Assembly (NCBI GenBank): GCA_026214975.1
Contig: CM047814.1
Coordinates: 18,065,541-18,129,540, forward strand
Length of the DNA: 64,000 nt
Source: Gentiana macrophylla
Lineage: Eukaryota > Streptophyta > Magnoliopsida > Gentianales > Gentianaceae
Reading direction: 5' to 3'
Every line of letters begins with the position of its first letter. The first letter of the stretch is position 1. The translations under genes were made by a program, and so were the position numbers. Positions 32,248-43,297 of the stretch are shown here, piece after piece. The notes under the pieces were generated by a model, which saw only the letters and a program-made list of their open reading frames with translations, made no database searches and had not been told where the DNA came from.

Positions 32248-32556
32248 CTATGTAATATTCTTATAATATTTGTGTAGATATTGTAGATTGAATGGCATAC
32301 AAATCCTTGAGTGGTGCTTGTAGTAGTCTGGAAATGTGGCTTTCTCAACATGTTTGGTTAGAACATCTGCTGGTTCATCTTTTGTATAAACACATCGATA
32401 CTTTTCCCTTACAAAGTGGCAGCCTATCTCGATGTGTTTTGTTCTTTCATGAAACACAAGATTTTCAACAATGTCTAGTGCAATTTGACTGTTACAATAT
32501 AGGGGTACAACATCAGTGTAGGAAATGTGGAAGTCTTTGAGTAGGTAGATCACCAT
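32248..32556 (-). pseudogene. copia RNase H remnant, minus strand
   Basis: Encodes LYCNSQIALDIVENLVFHER and TKHIEIGCHFVREK, then PADVLTKHV, continuing the RT above after one frame change. The open frame runs into the LTR-derived 32232-32290 segment. Confidence 0.75.
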
Positions 32557-32599
32557 TGGATTTCAAAGGCAGTAATTGCCATTGCCCTATACTATGCTT

Positions 32600-33540
32600 C
32601 ACTAGAACTTCTTGAAACTGTTGGTTGTTTCTTGGATTTCCAACCCCTAGAAAAACCAAGTAGCCAGTGGCTGATCTTCTTGTTTTGGTGCAGCCAGCAA
32701 ACTTTAGGAAATCTAAGAAGTCTGTGTGCACCTTGTAATGTGCTTTATTAGGGCAGTCAAGAAATTGACTCAGTTGTTGCACAGGAAAATCTATATCTGG
32801 TCTTGTGTTTCCAAGGTAAAGAAGTTTACCTACCAAGCTTCTGTAATAAGTATTAAACTCAAGTTCTGATGCCTCAACAGATGTAAGATTTTGAGATGTG
32901 TCCATAGGTGTAGAAACTGGTTTGCAGTCCAAAAAACCATAGTGTTTGAGCAAATCAAGGCAGTACTTTCTCTGATTCATAACTATGCCTTGTTTGGATC
33001 TTGCTACTTTGAGTTCCCCTAAATCCTCGATTGTGAATGCAGAGTGTAGAAGATCCTTTAAGTGTTGAATTTCTGACATTTGTAGGCTGCCCACAATGAT
33101 ATCATCAACATAAACTAATAGGGCACTGAAATTATCTCCATGGCCTTTGGTGAAAAGGCTATGATCATTTTGTGATTGCTTGTCGCCATCTTCTATGAGC
33201 TTTTGAGTCAGTTTGGCATTCCATTGCATGCTTGCTTGTCTAAGACCATATAAGGATCTGTTAAGTTTGCACGCTAATCCATCTGCCTCTAAACCATGTG
33301 GTGGTCTCATATAAACCTCCTCATCTAGGTCTTCATGTAAGAAAGCATTGTTTACATCTAGTTGATGTAACAACCATCCTTTTTTAGCAGCTAATGCCAT
33401 AAAAAGCCTGATAGTAGTCTGTTTGCCACAGGTGAAAATGTTTCCAGAAATTTTATGCCTTAGGTTTGTGTAAATCCCTGAGCTACTAGCCTTACTTTGT
33501 ACCTCTCTATAGATCCTTCTGACTTTCTTTTGATCCTATA
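32600..33540 (-). pseudogene. copia reverse transcriptase, mostly open
   Basis: From 33400 downward one frame is open for nearly 300 codons. It contains WLLHQLDVNNAFLHEDLDEE, SLYGLRQASMQW and the intact catalytic motif YVDDII, then YRSLVGKLLYLGNTRPDI and a block reading KTRRSATGYLVFLG. Upstream the ETFSPVAKQTTIR block is present in another frame near 33450. Although the catalytic aspartates survive, the protein lacks its partner domains. Confidence 0.82.
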
Positions 33541-34010
33541 GACTCATTGCTTTACTTTCTCAATTTCTTCTTCAAGATTTGGGAGACTATATATAAGCAT
33601 CAGCCCTACCAAATCTATATCTAACCATATTTCTCTAGCAGTGTCAAAGTATATCACACTTTCAAAAATGACTGGAACATAGAATTTAAAAGCCAAGATG
33701 TTACCAGATCATTATGCTGCATCCAATTACTGTAAGCCGGATCATCTTCAGCAGACATAGTGGAAGTACCATTGATATAAGATAGCTCGCATCTAGAAGA
33801 CAACGCTTTGGAAATGGCCCTTCTCTAATGGTGAAAATTCTATGTATCCTTAATTAATGGCTGAACCAGGATCAAACTCGGATTATCCGTATTAGCTCCA
33901 AGATTTGCAACAGGAAGCCATTGATATGAATCAAGAAAACGAACTACCAAAAGATGAATAGAATGAAACAGAACACATAGCGGATTTGAGCGTTTATTGC
34001 TTTGATACCA

Positions 34011-34277
34011 TGTTGAAAGAGTTGAAACATAGCTCAAGAAACCTAAAACTTGAGGGGTGGTAATAGAAGACACTATGTAATATTCTTGTAATATTTGTGT
34101 AGATATTTTAGATATTGTCGATCCCTTTTATTTAGACATTTTACGCAGATATTCTAGAATAATCCGGTCCACATTCAGTTGTAAATATGTATATACACGG
34201 TCTTTACAATTATTCATACATAGTGAAATACAATTATTTCCCTCAATACTGTTATTACTGAATCGTTCTCTCAACAG
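34011..34277 (-). repeat. 5' LTR of the truncated copia element
   Basis: TGTTGAAAGAG at one end and CTCTCAACA at the other on the + strand. The adjacent bases tgatacca (34003-34010) are the reverse complement of the start of the standard primer site, so it is the 5' LTR of a minus-strand element. Confidence 0.8.
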
Positions 34278-34282
34278 AATAT

Positions 34283-34524
34283 GTTGAAAGAATTGAAACA
34301 CGGCTCAAGAAACATAAAACATGCAGGAAACTCCATTAACACAACTTTGAAGCTCAAGAAATTTGAATGTGAAGGAAATGATTCCGTGTCATTCTCATTG
34401 ATTGTCACAGTATAATATACAAGTATTAATATGGTAACGGAATATTTACAATGAATGCTAAATATACGTAATCATGACAAGAATATACAGACATAAATAC
34501 AGAATATTTGTGTATATTCTAACA
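34283..34524 (-). repeat. 3' LTR of that copia element
   Basis: Starts TGTTGAAAGAATTG, very like the start of the LTR at 34011, so the two families are related. It ends TATTCTAACA, followed by a pyrimidine-rich stretch (cacccccgc) that is a polypurine tract on the element strand. Confidence 0.75.
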
Positions 34525-35569
34525 CACCCCCGCAGTCGAAGAGGGAGGTTCGTGGACGCTGAAACTGGTGCGAAATTCATCAAAGAGAATGCGGGGAAGG
34601 CCTTTGGTGAAGATGTCGGCAATTTGGTAGCGTGAGGGGACATGAAGAACACGAACTTGGCCGCGAGCCACCTTTTCCCGAACGAAGTGAATGTCCATTT
34701 CAATATGTTTTGTGCGTTGATGTTGGACAGGATTTCCGGAGAGATAGATGGCACTAATATGATCACAATAGACGAGTGTAGCCTTAAGAATCGGACAGTG
34801 AAGTTCTAACAGAAGATTGCGGAGCCAGCAGGACTCGGCAATGGCATTGGCTACGCCCCGGTACTCGGCCTCGGCACTCGACCGAGATAAGGTGGGTTGA
34901 AGTTTGGAAGACCATGAAATGAGGTTGTCGCCCAAGAAGACGCAGTATCCGGAGGTGGAACGTCGTGTAGTAGGGCACCCGCCCCAATCAGCATCAGTAT
35001 ATGAGAGGAGAGTAGATAGTGAGGACTAGAGATGCAAGCCGAAATGTAGTGTGCCTTTGATGTAACGAATAATGCGTTTGAGAGCCTGCATATGAACATT
35101 ACGGGGATCATGCATGTGTAAACATATCTGTTGAACCGCATAGGAGATATCCGGACGGGTGAATGTAAGATATTGTAAGGCGCCTGCAAGACTGCGGTAA
35201 AGAGTAGGATCGGGAACGGATCGCCCGTCGACATATGAAGTTTGGAATGTGTATCGACTGGCGTAAGCACGGGCTTGCAAGACGACATGCCGGCTCGTTC
35301 AATAATGGTCTCGGCATAATGTCGTTGATTAAGAAGTAATCCCCTACATGGCGTGTAACAGAGATGCCCAAAAAAGAACTAAGAGGGCCCAAGTCTTTCA
35401 TCGCGAATTCAGAGGCAAGTAAGGATATAATAGATTGGCGAAGTGCATCCGAAGAGGTGGCGAGAATGATGTCATCGACGTATAAAAGAAGATAAGCTGT
35501 ATCGCGGCCTTTGTGGTATATGAATAGTGAATGATCAGTAGTACTATGCAGGAATCCAATCGTGGAGGC
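34525..35569 (-). pseudogene. copia RNase H and distal RT
   Basis: RNase H at 34935-34525 contains LISWSSKLQPTLSRSSAEAE, VYCDHISAIYLSGNPVQHQR, TKHIEMDIHFVREKV and DIFTKGLP. RT follows upstream with SLAGALQYLTFTRPDISYAV near 35200 and the intact YVDDII motif near 35465-35485. The frame is interrupted several times. At 35569 the RT is cut by the gypsy LTR insertion. Confidence 0.8.
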
Positions 35570-36679
35570 TGATGAGAGAAAAATACACCCACTAAAATAT
35601 TGGTCCCCGGCAACGGCGCCAATTTTTGATGAGCGAAAAATTCACCCACTAAAAATACATTTATAAAGACTCGCAATCTGTGGGTAAACTAACTCTCTGG
35701 CTGGCAGAGTACTGTGTCGATTGCTAGGATAGCTACAGGAGACTGAGGTCGTCCCAAGAGAAATGTGGTTGTGAATACCAAAGTGAGCGTAAAACTTAGT
35801 CTAAGCGGTCAAAGTTTAGGTGGAGTGTTATACTAAAAATAGAAAAGAAAGAAAATTAAACTACTTGGTTTTAAAAGACATAGCCGAACCATGATCAAAA
35901 TAGTTAATTTCAACCCCACGGATAGACAAAGCGGAAGTGTGCAAATGAACTCTCACACTCAATCTCACGGGTGCGTGCTCTAATTCGATGCTAAAATCTG
36001 AACAACTCTCCTTCAACATCCTATGTGAGGTTAACTAATTCTCCTTTAGAAAACCGATTAATCTAACATGATTAAGTCTTTGTGAGACGCTCTGTTTCCA
36101 CGGAAAAACCTCGTTAAGAAACAAGTCCGAAATTACTCGGTCGGCGTTACTACCCCGATACTCATCAACGTACTACACCGAACATCTTAACGAGAATGTG
36201 TCAAAGCGAAGAAACCGAAGCTTTACTAATCCATGGTCTACCCGAAATACTCCGTGAAACAACTTGTCATCGTTGGCTCAAGAACCACCCGGCACTTCAT
36301 AGTTCAACCCCGGGTCTAACACTAAACTACACTAATCTAAACTACCACATTCGAATTATTATGTTTATAATAATACATCGATGAGCGTGGCCTGAATTCA
36401 CGACCTAAAACACGGTATGTTTTACCTCCCGATTTTAGAACCCTTTTCCCACACCACTCTATCTCGAACAACTCTTCAAGAGTGATGTGTGTGATATTTG
36501 ACCTAGGTTGTCAATCAGCCCAAGTCTGTTATAACAAGTTCTAAGGCGTGAAATATGTGAGATATAACAATAAAAGAACTACACACTCCCTATTTCATTT
36601 TCCAAGGGTTGATTTCACCAAATTTTACATGATTCGACTATGTGACTTACTTTATTTATTCATAACAACGGAAATAACA

Positions 36680-36935
36680 ATGAAATAAAAATATATATAT
36701 CTAAATACATACATATATATATAAATACTAGTATATAGATATATATATATATATATATGCATATATATAGATATATATAAATATATATATAAAAGAAACA
36801 AAACGAAAAGAAACAAAGCAGAAATAAAATAACTACAATTTATATAGATATACATATATATATATATACATAGATATATATAGATATATATATATATAGT
36901 ATACGTATATATATATATATATATATATATTTATA
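36680..36935. repeat. AT-rich microsatellite inside the gypsy LTR
   Basis: Runs of tatatata with occasional g or c, broken near 36795-36840 by an a/g-rich segment. The mirrored open frames here are meaningless. Confidence 0.85.
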
Positions 36936-37154
36936 CTAATTGCATAAAAGTAAAAGAAAGCAATAAAAAGCGGAAACTAAATTATATTAAAACTATAACT
37001 AGTCGGGTTATTAAACCGACATTATAACTACATATATATCTAATTTGTTTCAAAACATAATTAAAAAGAAAGGAAAAGAAGAAGAGGGATGGGGAAGAAG
37101 GGGGCAAGAAAGAAGGAATGGAAATGGGGGAGTATATATAGGAAGGAAAAAAAA

Positions 37155-37320
37155 AGAATATTCAGGGGAATACGCCAAACTTAATAATTAAGTTTGGAGA
37201 AAATATCTCGGGGAATATCCTTGAATACGCCAAAGGAATATGCCAAAGAATACGCCAAACTTAATAATTAAGTTTTGGAGAAAATATCCGGGAATATCTT
37301 TTGGAATATCTTAATTTCAA
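37155..37320 (-). promoter_or_regulatory. Short repeats upstream of the TATA box in this LTR
   Basis: Two copies of a roughly 60-80-bp unit containing aatacgccaaacttaataat and gagaaaatatc, plus several ggaatatc words, end about 15 bp from the TATA box at 37133-37140 in the minus orientation. The layout matches the U3 arrays of the other gypsy LTRs though the motif differs. Confidence 0.45.
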
Positions 37321-38080
37321 AATATCTAGATATTTTGATGGCCTTGAAGCACCAAGTTTGAGTTTGAAGTCGAAATTGTTTAGTATAATGCCCATAACTT
37401 GAGTTGTAGACACTCCAAAAATCATGATTTAAACGTCATTAGAAAGCTCTCGGAAAACTCTACAACTTTCATAAGGACTCTTCTTCAGAAAATGTCGTTT
37501 TGATGAGCCATTCGTATGTCGTATGTCGTTTTCGAGGATTTTCCACTAATACTGAATTGATTAGCCACTTGACCACCATTTGAGTTGTAGAAATCCGATT
37601 GACGTGATTCAAAATGCGTTGGAAAGATTATTTGAAGATCTACAACTTTCATTAAGAAGTCATCCCTGAAAATGCCTCTAAAGCTGGGTCAAATCTCCGT
37701 CGAAAATATGTAACGATTAAGTACTTAGGAAAATTTCTTTCCGTTGAACTCGTAAACTTGTGGCACCTTCTTCTAACCCTCTAAACACCTCTTTTAGGCC
37801 TCAAAGCGTGTCGATTTACTCGGGATTTTGGTTAACCTATAATTTGCGCAATAAACCACCAAAATACCAAACGAATCCGACACGCACACAATCGGGTTAC
37901 TAAACCGGTACAAAACTAAAAAACACGCTAAAAATACGATATTTTATATAATAACTACTACTAACATATTTAGATGAAACATAGGAATTAATGACTCGAA
38001 TCGATATAAAAATACTCGAAATGATATCGAAGCGGGTTGAAAAGTTATAAAAATAACGGTGAATTTTCCGTCATCGAGGC

Positions 38081-38870
38081 ATAGTCGAAAACCGTTGATA
38101 CCATGCCCCCGGAGCTTGTTTCAAACCATATAGTGATTTCTTCAAGTGATGGATATAGTCGGGATGATGTGGATCCGAAAGCCCATGGGTTGGTGCATAT
38201 AAACTGTCTCATTAAGGTGACCATGTAGAAAGGCATTTTTTACGTCAAGCTGATGGATGGGCCAAGATTTAGATAAGGCAATGCTGAGAACGGTCCGGAT
38301 TGTTGCCGGTTTAACCACCGGGCTAAAGGTTTCATCGCAATCCACTCCAAGCTGCTGAGACCTGCCATCACCTACAAGACGCGCTTTATGCCTCTCAAAA
38401 GAGCCGTTAAAATTCTTTTTTATGGCGGAAAATCCACATAGACCGAATAATATTTGTATTAGCAGGCCGTGGAACGAGATCCCATGTCTCATTTTTAATA
38501 AGAGCATTATATTCATCGTGTGTGGCAGCATTCCAATTTGGGTCGGACAAGGTGGCTTTTGGGTACAAAAGAGTTTGAAGGAATCGTTATCGAAAATTCT
38601 TTTCCGTTATCGCATTGGAAACATTTTATTTTGTGGGCAAATTGTGTTTGTATTAAAGTGCTGAATGTGGAAAAAATAGGAAATGCTTGTGATTTTTTAC
38701 CAATAGGGAAAGTCCACAAATAATCGGAAAAATCATCAAGAAACAAAATATAATATCTACGTCTAGACGAGCTTAAAACAGGTGATGTCCACAAATCACT
38801 ATGAATAATATCAAATGACATTAAAGTACTAGTAGAAGAAGTAAAAAACGGTAGCTTAACATGTTTTCTA
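38081..38870 (-). pseudogene. copia proximal RT and integrase start
   Basis: The minus strand encodes FDIIHSDLWTSPV and FLDDFSDYLWTFP, then CDNGKEF (integrase, 38821-38560), then directly an RT start with [38 protein letters not shown] and [16 protein letters not shown], ending KSLYGLKQAPGAWYQRF at the insertion point near 38081. The third acidic block of integrase is deleted. Confidence 0.78.
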
Positions 38871-39183
38871 GGCTAAATTACAATTTTGGTCCTTTAACTA
38901 GACATGTTTTCGATTTTGGTCCTGATTTTTCTCGGGCGACAATTTTAGTCCTGTAAGTGATCTTTTTTTTGCAAAAATAGTCCTGAACGCCGGAAACACC
39001 ACTTACAGGACTAAAATTGTCGCCGGAAAAGACCAATTTTAGTCCTGTAAGTGGTCTTTCCGGCGTTCAGGACTATTTTGCAAAAAAAAAGACCACTTAC
39101 AAGACTAAAATTGTCGCCAGAGAAAAACCAGGACCAAAATCGAAAAATGTGTCTAGTTAAAGGACCAAAATTGTAATTTAGTC
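38871..39183. mobile_element. Hairpin MITE, Mutator-like
   Basis: 313 bp, almost entirely palindromic: it starts ggctaaattacaattttgg and ends with the reverse complement, ccaaaattgtaatttagtc, with one mismatch near the tip. A 10-bp duplication, atgttttcta, flanks it at 38861-38870 and 39184-39193. Inside, the phrase aggactaaaattgtcgcc is itself repeated in both directions. Long terminal inverted repeats plus a 9-11-bp duplication are the signature of MULE-derived MITEs. Confidence 0.88.
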
Positions 39184-39371
39184 ATGTTTTCTAAGTACAC
39201 AAGACTCGCAAACGGGGAAACGGGTACATGCAATAAATTTATTTTGACTAAGGAAGCGCAAAACGGAAGCTCCCAGATGGCCCAAGAGAGCTGCAAAGTT
39301 GGACCGGGGGGGTGGGTAGCAGCATTATTGACGGTGGGAGTGAGGGAAAAGATGATTTGGAAGAATCTAGT
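39184..39371 (-). pseudogene. copia pre-integrase remnant
   Basis: The minus strand gives LLGHLGASVLRFLSQNKFI and then VCESCVLRKHVKLPF, which continues across the MITE into the integrase. This confirms that the MITE landed inside this copia element. Confidence 0.72.
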
Positions 39372-39692
39372 TGAATTCGTTTTACAGAACTGAAATTAGA
39401 GAAACTAGTAGTTGCTTCATGATGCTAATTGTCCTATTTATACACCAGCTGATCTCATTTTGATGTAACTAACTCTAACCGCTTTTCTTCTTATGTGTCC
39501 GATCAAATGCCCCACTGACAAAATAAAAACCTTTCTTCATATCGTGATTGCAATCAAATAATATTTTCCATTGAATAATAATACGAGTACAATTGAATTT
39601 ATGTAGATACAAAAACTTAGTCAACAAGTATAAGATAAATATAAATATAAATTTAAACGACATATTATTCGGTATCGATAATATCCTCAACA
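39372..39692 (-). repeat. 3' LTR of that copia element
   Basis: On the element strand it starts TGTTGAGG and ends GAATTCA. It includes gtgtataaatag (minus strand, near 39435-39446) as a TATA box, and a pyrimidine-rich cgcctccgc just outside at 39693. Without a partner copy the inner end is inferred from the TG/CA rule. Confidence 0.6.
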
Positions 39693-40504
39693 CGCCTCCG
39701 CAATCCCGTAGGAAGTGGCTGAACACGGAGATTGGCTTTGAGGAAGGCGAAACGAGGCCGAGCGAGAGGCTTGGTGAGGAGGTCCGCCAATTGATCCTTC
39801 ATGCTGAGGAAAGAGATAGAGAGCCGCTTTGCCGCAACAAGTTCCCGAACATGATGAAAGTCAATCTCAATATGCATTGTTCGGGCATGGAAAACAGGAT
39901 TATGAGCGAGGTAAGTGGAACCAATATTATCACACCAAGGGTTGGAGCCGTGGGGAGAGGAATATGCATTTCACTGAGAAAGCTGCAAAGCCGCTGAACT
40001 TCCGCGGCAGTGTTAGACAGGGTTTTGTATTCAGCCTCAGTGCTACTTTTGGAGACCGTAAGGTGCTGTTTAGAGCGCCAGCTGATCAGATTACTACCAA
40101 GAAACACACTATAAGCACCAATCGACCTGCGATTATCCGGATCAGCAGCCCAATCAGAATCCGAATAGGCATTAAGTTTAAGAGGGGAGTGTCTGGAGAA
40201 GAATAACCCATCAGAGATCGAATGCTTAAGGTAGCATAAGATGCGCTTAACCGCAAGCCAATGATCATCTGAAGGAGCATGCATAAGTTTGCTGACTTTA
40301 TGGACCGCAAACGCAATATCGGGACGAGTAAAACATAGATACTGTAAGCCGCCGACGATTGTATGATACAGAGAAGGGTCGGCAAAGGAAGATGCCGAGG
40401 TAGCAGAGATGCGAGTAGACGTAGACATGGGTGTAGGGCACTACTTAGATTTATCCATGCCAGCACGTTGAAGTAGTTGCAAGATGTATTTCCGCTGAGT
40501 GAGG
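39693..40504 (-). pseudogene. copia RNase H and distal RT
   Basis: Encodes LISWRSKQHLTVSKSSTEAE, HIEIDFHHVRELV and DLLTKPLARPRF, preceded by YHTIVGGLQYLCFTRPDI and HLTQRKYILQLLQRAGMD at 40504. An open stretch of about 200 codons (40428-39799) covers most of it. Confidence 0.8.
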
Positions 40505-42195
40505 TGATGACCAAAATAGTAACGACAAACCTTAACCGGCAGAGTACCGGGTCGGAAGCACTATAGTGGAGAGCAAGGTCGTATCCCTCGAGGAATCAAT
40601 CGAGTACCAAAGTCGTTTTCATACTTAGTTTAGGTCAATCAAAGGTTGTTCATGGTTCAATTATACTACAATGATATTTAAACAAGAGATAATGAGAAAA
40701 AGAGACATAGCCAAATCGCGATCCAATTGAATACTTTCGCCCCTTTAATCGATTATTTGGGAATGGAAACTACCAACCAACCATCCTAATGCTTATATCG
40801 ACTCATTCGTGGGTGCTAACTTCTAAGATAGTACTAGACGCCGTGCAACAACCTAGTACCATTTGCCCGGTTCAACAGTCCGCCTTTAAGGATTTAACTG
40901 ACCGGAACAAGATAAACGCTCTTGAGCCGCTCGATTTACACCGACAAACCTTGTTACCCAATCGATCTAAACAACTCAGTCAATTGTAAATAACGATCTT
41001 AAAACCCCTTTTCACACACCCCTTCGCAACATACATTTATAAAAGTGGTGTGTGAGTTCATGAATTAGGTGTACAATCTAATTCAAGCATTAAGAACAAG
41101 TTTTAAGACATGAATTCATCGATATAACAACAATTAAACACTACTCATTCCCAAACACATCAACTAGAGGGTGATTTCTTCAACTTTCACATGGTTTGGC
41201 TATGGTATAGTTTAGCTACACATTATAAAACAAGAAATAACAAGAAAAACATGAAATCAAAGCCATAAAAGAGAAAGAGAACTAGAATTAATTACCAAAA
41301 TCGTAGTACACGTCGGATTACATCAAATTTCTTCCACACCCATGTGACTTTGGATGAAGAAGATGATCCAAAATGCAAAATTAAGGGAAGAGAAGCTAAA
41401 ATCTAAGCTAGATTGAACTTAATATAAGTCAATTAGGTGTAGAAATTAATCTAAGGGAGAAGAGGGGAAGAGGTCGACCTAATCTAGTAGTTAGGGTTCT
41501 AAGGAGGGATGTTAATTTGCTGAAAATCTGTCTGAAAATGTATATATAGGTGCCCAAAATTGACCCGGTGCGCCTGCACTACGTCTGGTGCGCCCGCACT
41601 GGAGGCTCTATACCAAAACTGAACATTCTGCTTGTCCAGTGCGTCCGCACTACATCTGGTGCGCGCGCACTGGCGGCTCTGCAACTATCAGCACTGACGG
41701 CCTTCAGTAATTTGGCAATATCTTCGCGTGTAGAGCTCCGATTTAAGTGATTTAAAGTGCGTTGGAAATACATTCAATTATACACAACTTTTATGAAGAA
41801 CACAAGTCCAGAAAAAGCATTTATAGGGGAGTAAATTGCAGATAAAGTGAATGTAAGGCGAAAACACCAACTATATTTGACCCGTTTCCATCCCCGGGCT
41901 TCGGTTATGCCACTCTAAGTCTCATGCCTTGTATTCTGGGCTCATAAATCACCTAGATCCTGCATCAAAACATTCAAACACATACCAAGAATAACTCCGC
42001 AAGATAACTAGGGCTCGAAAAGGGTCAAAAATACCGTAAAATTGTGAGGTTTTCCATCTATTTGACGGTTTGCCTCAAAGTGAGTGTGCAATGCATTTGC
42101 CCTATAAATGGTCTAAAACTACCCAATATAAGCCAAAAGTGTCATAAATGGGGGTTAAAACATGAACCGAAGCATAGTAAAGTTGACTCTCATCA
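40505..42195 (-). mobile_element. Solo LTR of an Athila/Tat-type gypsy element
   Basis: Begins TGATGACC and ends CTCATCA. The duplication tgagg lies at 40500-40504 and 42196-42200. Removing it rejoins the copia RT phrase GLYL to TQRKYI in frame. It has no primer site or interior. The phrase aaggtcgtatccctcgagg near 40580 parallels gaggtcgtcccaagag at 35745, placing it near the other gypsy LTRs. TATATATA at 41541-41548 indicates a minus-strand orientation. Confidence 0.85.
41566..41690 (-). promoter_or_regulatory. GC-rich repeats upstream of the TATA box in the solo LTR
   Basis: Four copies of a 14-bp word, ggtgcgcctgcact and variants (ggtgcgcccgcact, agtgcgtccgcact, ggtgcgcgcgcact), in two near-duplicate pairs, each pair followed by ctggaggctc- or ctggcggctc-like bases. 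In the minus orientation the TATA box at 41541-41548 follows about 18 bp downstream. Confidence 0.5.
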
Positions 42196-42200
42196 TGAGG

Positions 42201-42860
42201 TATAGCCCATCGGGAGTGAACAGAGCCTCGACACCTAAAAAGTAAGAGAGAGAGATCCAAGATCCTTAACCGGGAATTGCATGCCAGATAATTAATCACC
42301 TGCTCAACAAGAGAGGGAGAAGTGCAAGTGATAATCACGTCGTCAACATATATACGGATGTAAACCCGAGCATGTCTGTGAGAGTAAATATATAAAAAAG
42401 TATCGGCCTTAGAGGCAGTGAAACCATAGCGAGACAGAGTATCTGCAAACCAAGCACGGGGAGCCTTACGGAGACCATATAGACTACGCTTGAGGCGGAA
42501 GACATAATCTGGATACTCGGGATGAACAAATCCCTAAGGCTGCTGCATGTAAACAGGTTCAGACAGAAAATCATGAAGGAAAGCATTTTGGATGTCAACC
42601 TGGCGAATGGACCAACCCTGTGAGACCGCAAGGGACAGTAAGAGATGAATGGTGACCGGTTTGACCACCGGGCTAAACATCTTAAAGAAATCCACACCCT
42701 CAGTTTGATGGAAACCTTTATCCACGAGCCGAGCCTTGTGGCATTCGAACCGTCCATCAGCATGATGCTTTGTCCTATACACCCATTGGTTTCCTACAAT
42801 ATTCATATTAGACTGAAAATGCATAAGATCCTAAGTGTTAGTACGTAGCAGAGCATTAAT
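42201..42860 (-). pseudogene. copia proximal RT
   Basis: Encodes NQWVYRTKHHADGRFECHKA, then FSPVVKPVTIHLLLSL, then RQVDIQNAFLHDFLSE in one frame (42824-42534), and in another the catalytic YVDDVII near 42330-42350 and GSLSYFLGVEAL-like residues before the solo LTR. Confidence 0.78.
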
Positions 42861-43297
42861 CTTCTCTCTCATTGCATTACGCCAAATTTCATGTATAGAG
42901 GCTTCGGTGTAAGAGGTGGAATCTAAGTTGATAGTAGTGTTGATGAGAGCCCGAGAAGGGATAATGGATAAAGTCAGGCATTTTCATGGGCTTGAGAGTG
43001 TTTGTTTTAGTACGGTTGACCATGGGATGCGGATGAGGTGGGTCACGAGGAGTGGGGAGACAGAGTGGGCCGAGTTAGGGGTGGATGGGGTCGGAGAGGT
43101 AGGTGAAGATGGAGTGGGAGGGTCGGCTGGGGTGGTAGGGCTTCGGCCGTGGAAGGGGGATGAGTCACGGGTCTGGATGGAGGTGTGAGAGTAGTCGTTA
43201 AGGGTACCGTGATAAGGTTGGGGATGATAGGAGTCGGAGAAGGTGTATAGGGGAAGACATGTTCATCAAAGATGACATGTCGGGAAATATAGACACG

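Larger units (their letters stand above)
32232..34277 (-). mobile_element. Truncated copia element, minus strand
   Basis: The right LTR is complete (34011-34277) with a primer site next to it. Interior to it only RT and RNase H remain; gag and integrase are missing, so RT lies within about 500 bp of the primer site. The left LTR is represented only by about 60 bp (32232-32290) matching 34054-34120. No target duplication could be confirmed at the left end. Confidence 0.75.
35570..38075 (-). mobile_element. Athila/Tat-type LTR with a 30-bp stub of its partner
   Basis: The duplication gaggc (35565-35569 and 38076-38080) flanks an insert consisting of about 30 bp of LTR start (TGATGAGAG...), a few bases, the gypsy primer site tccccggcaacggcgcca at 35604-35621, and then one full LTR from 35627 to 38075. 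The whole coding interior and nearly all of one LTR are gone. TATATATA at 37133-37140 and the primer-site position both show a minus-strand orientation. Confidence 0.82.
34283..39371 (-). mobile_element. copia element with two nested insertions
   Basis: A minus-strand copia copy: 3' LTR 34283-34524, RNase H and distal RT to 35569, an inserted gypsy LTR (35570-38075), proximal RT and integrase 38081-38870, an inserted hairpin MITE (38871-39183), and the pre-integrase block to 39371. Its gag and 5' LTR are missing; the LTR of the next copia element begins at 39372. Between integrase and RT a deletion removes the second half of integrase. Confidence 0.78.

Noticed and set aside
42916..43188. Plus-strand open frame rich in Gly, Val and Glu
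   Set aside because: It is antisense to the low-complexity linker between integrase and RT of the minus-strand copia element.
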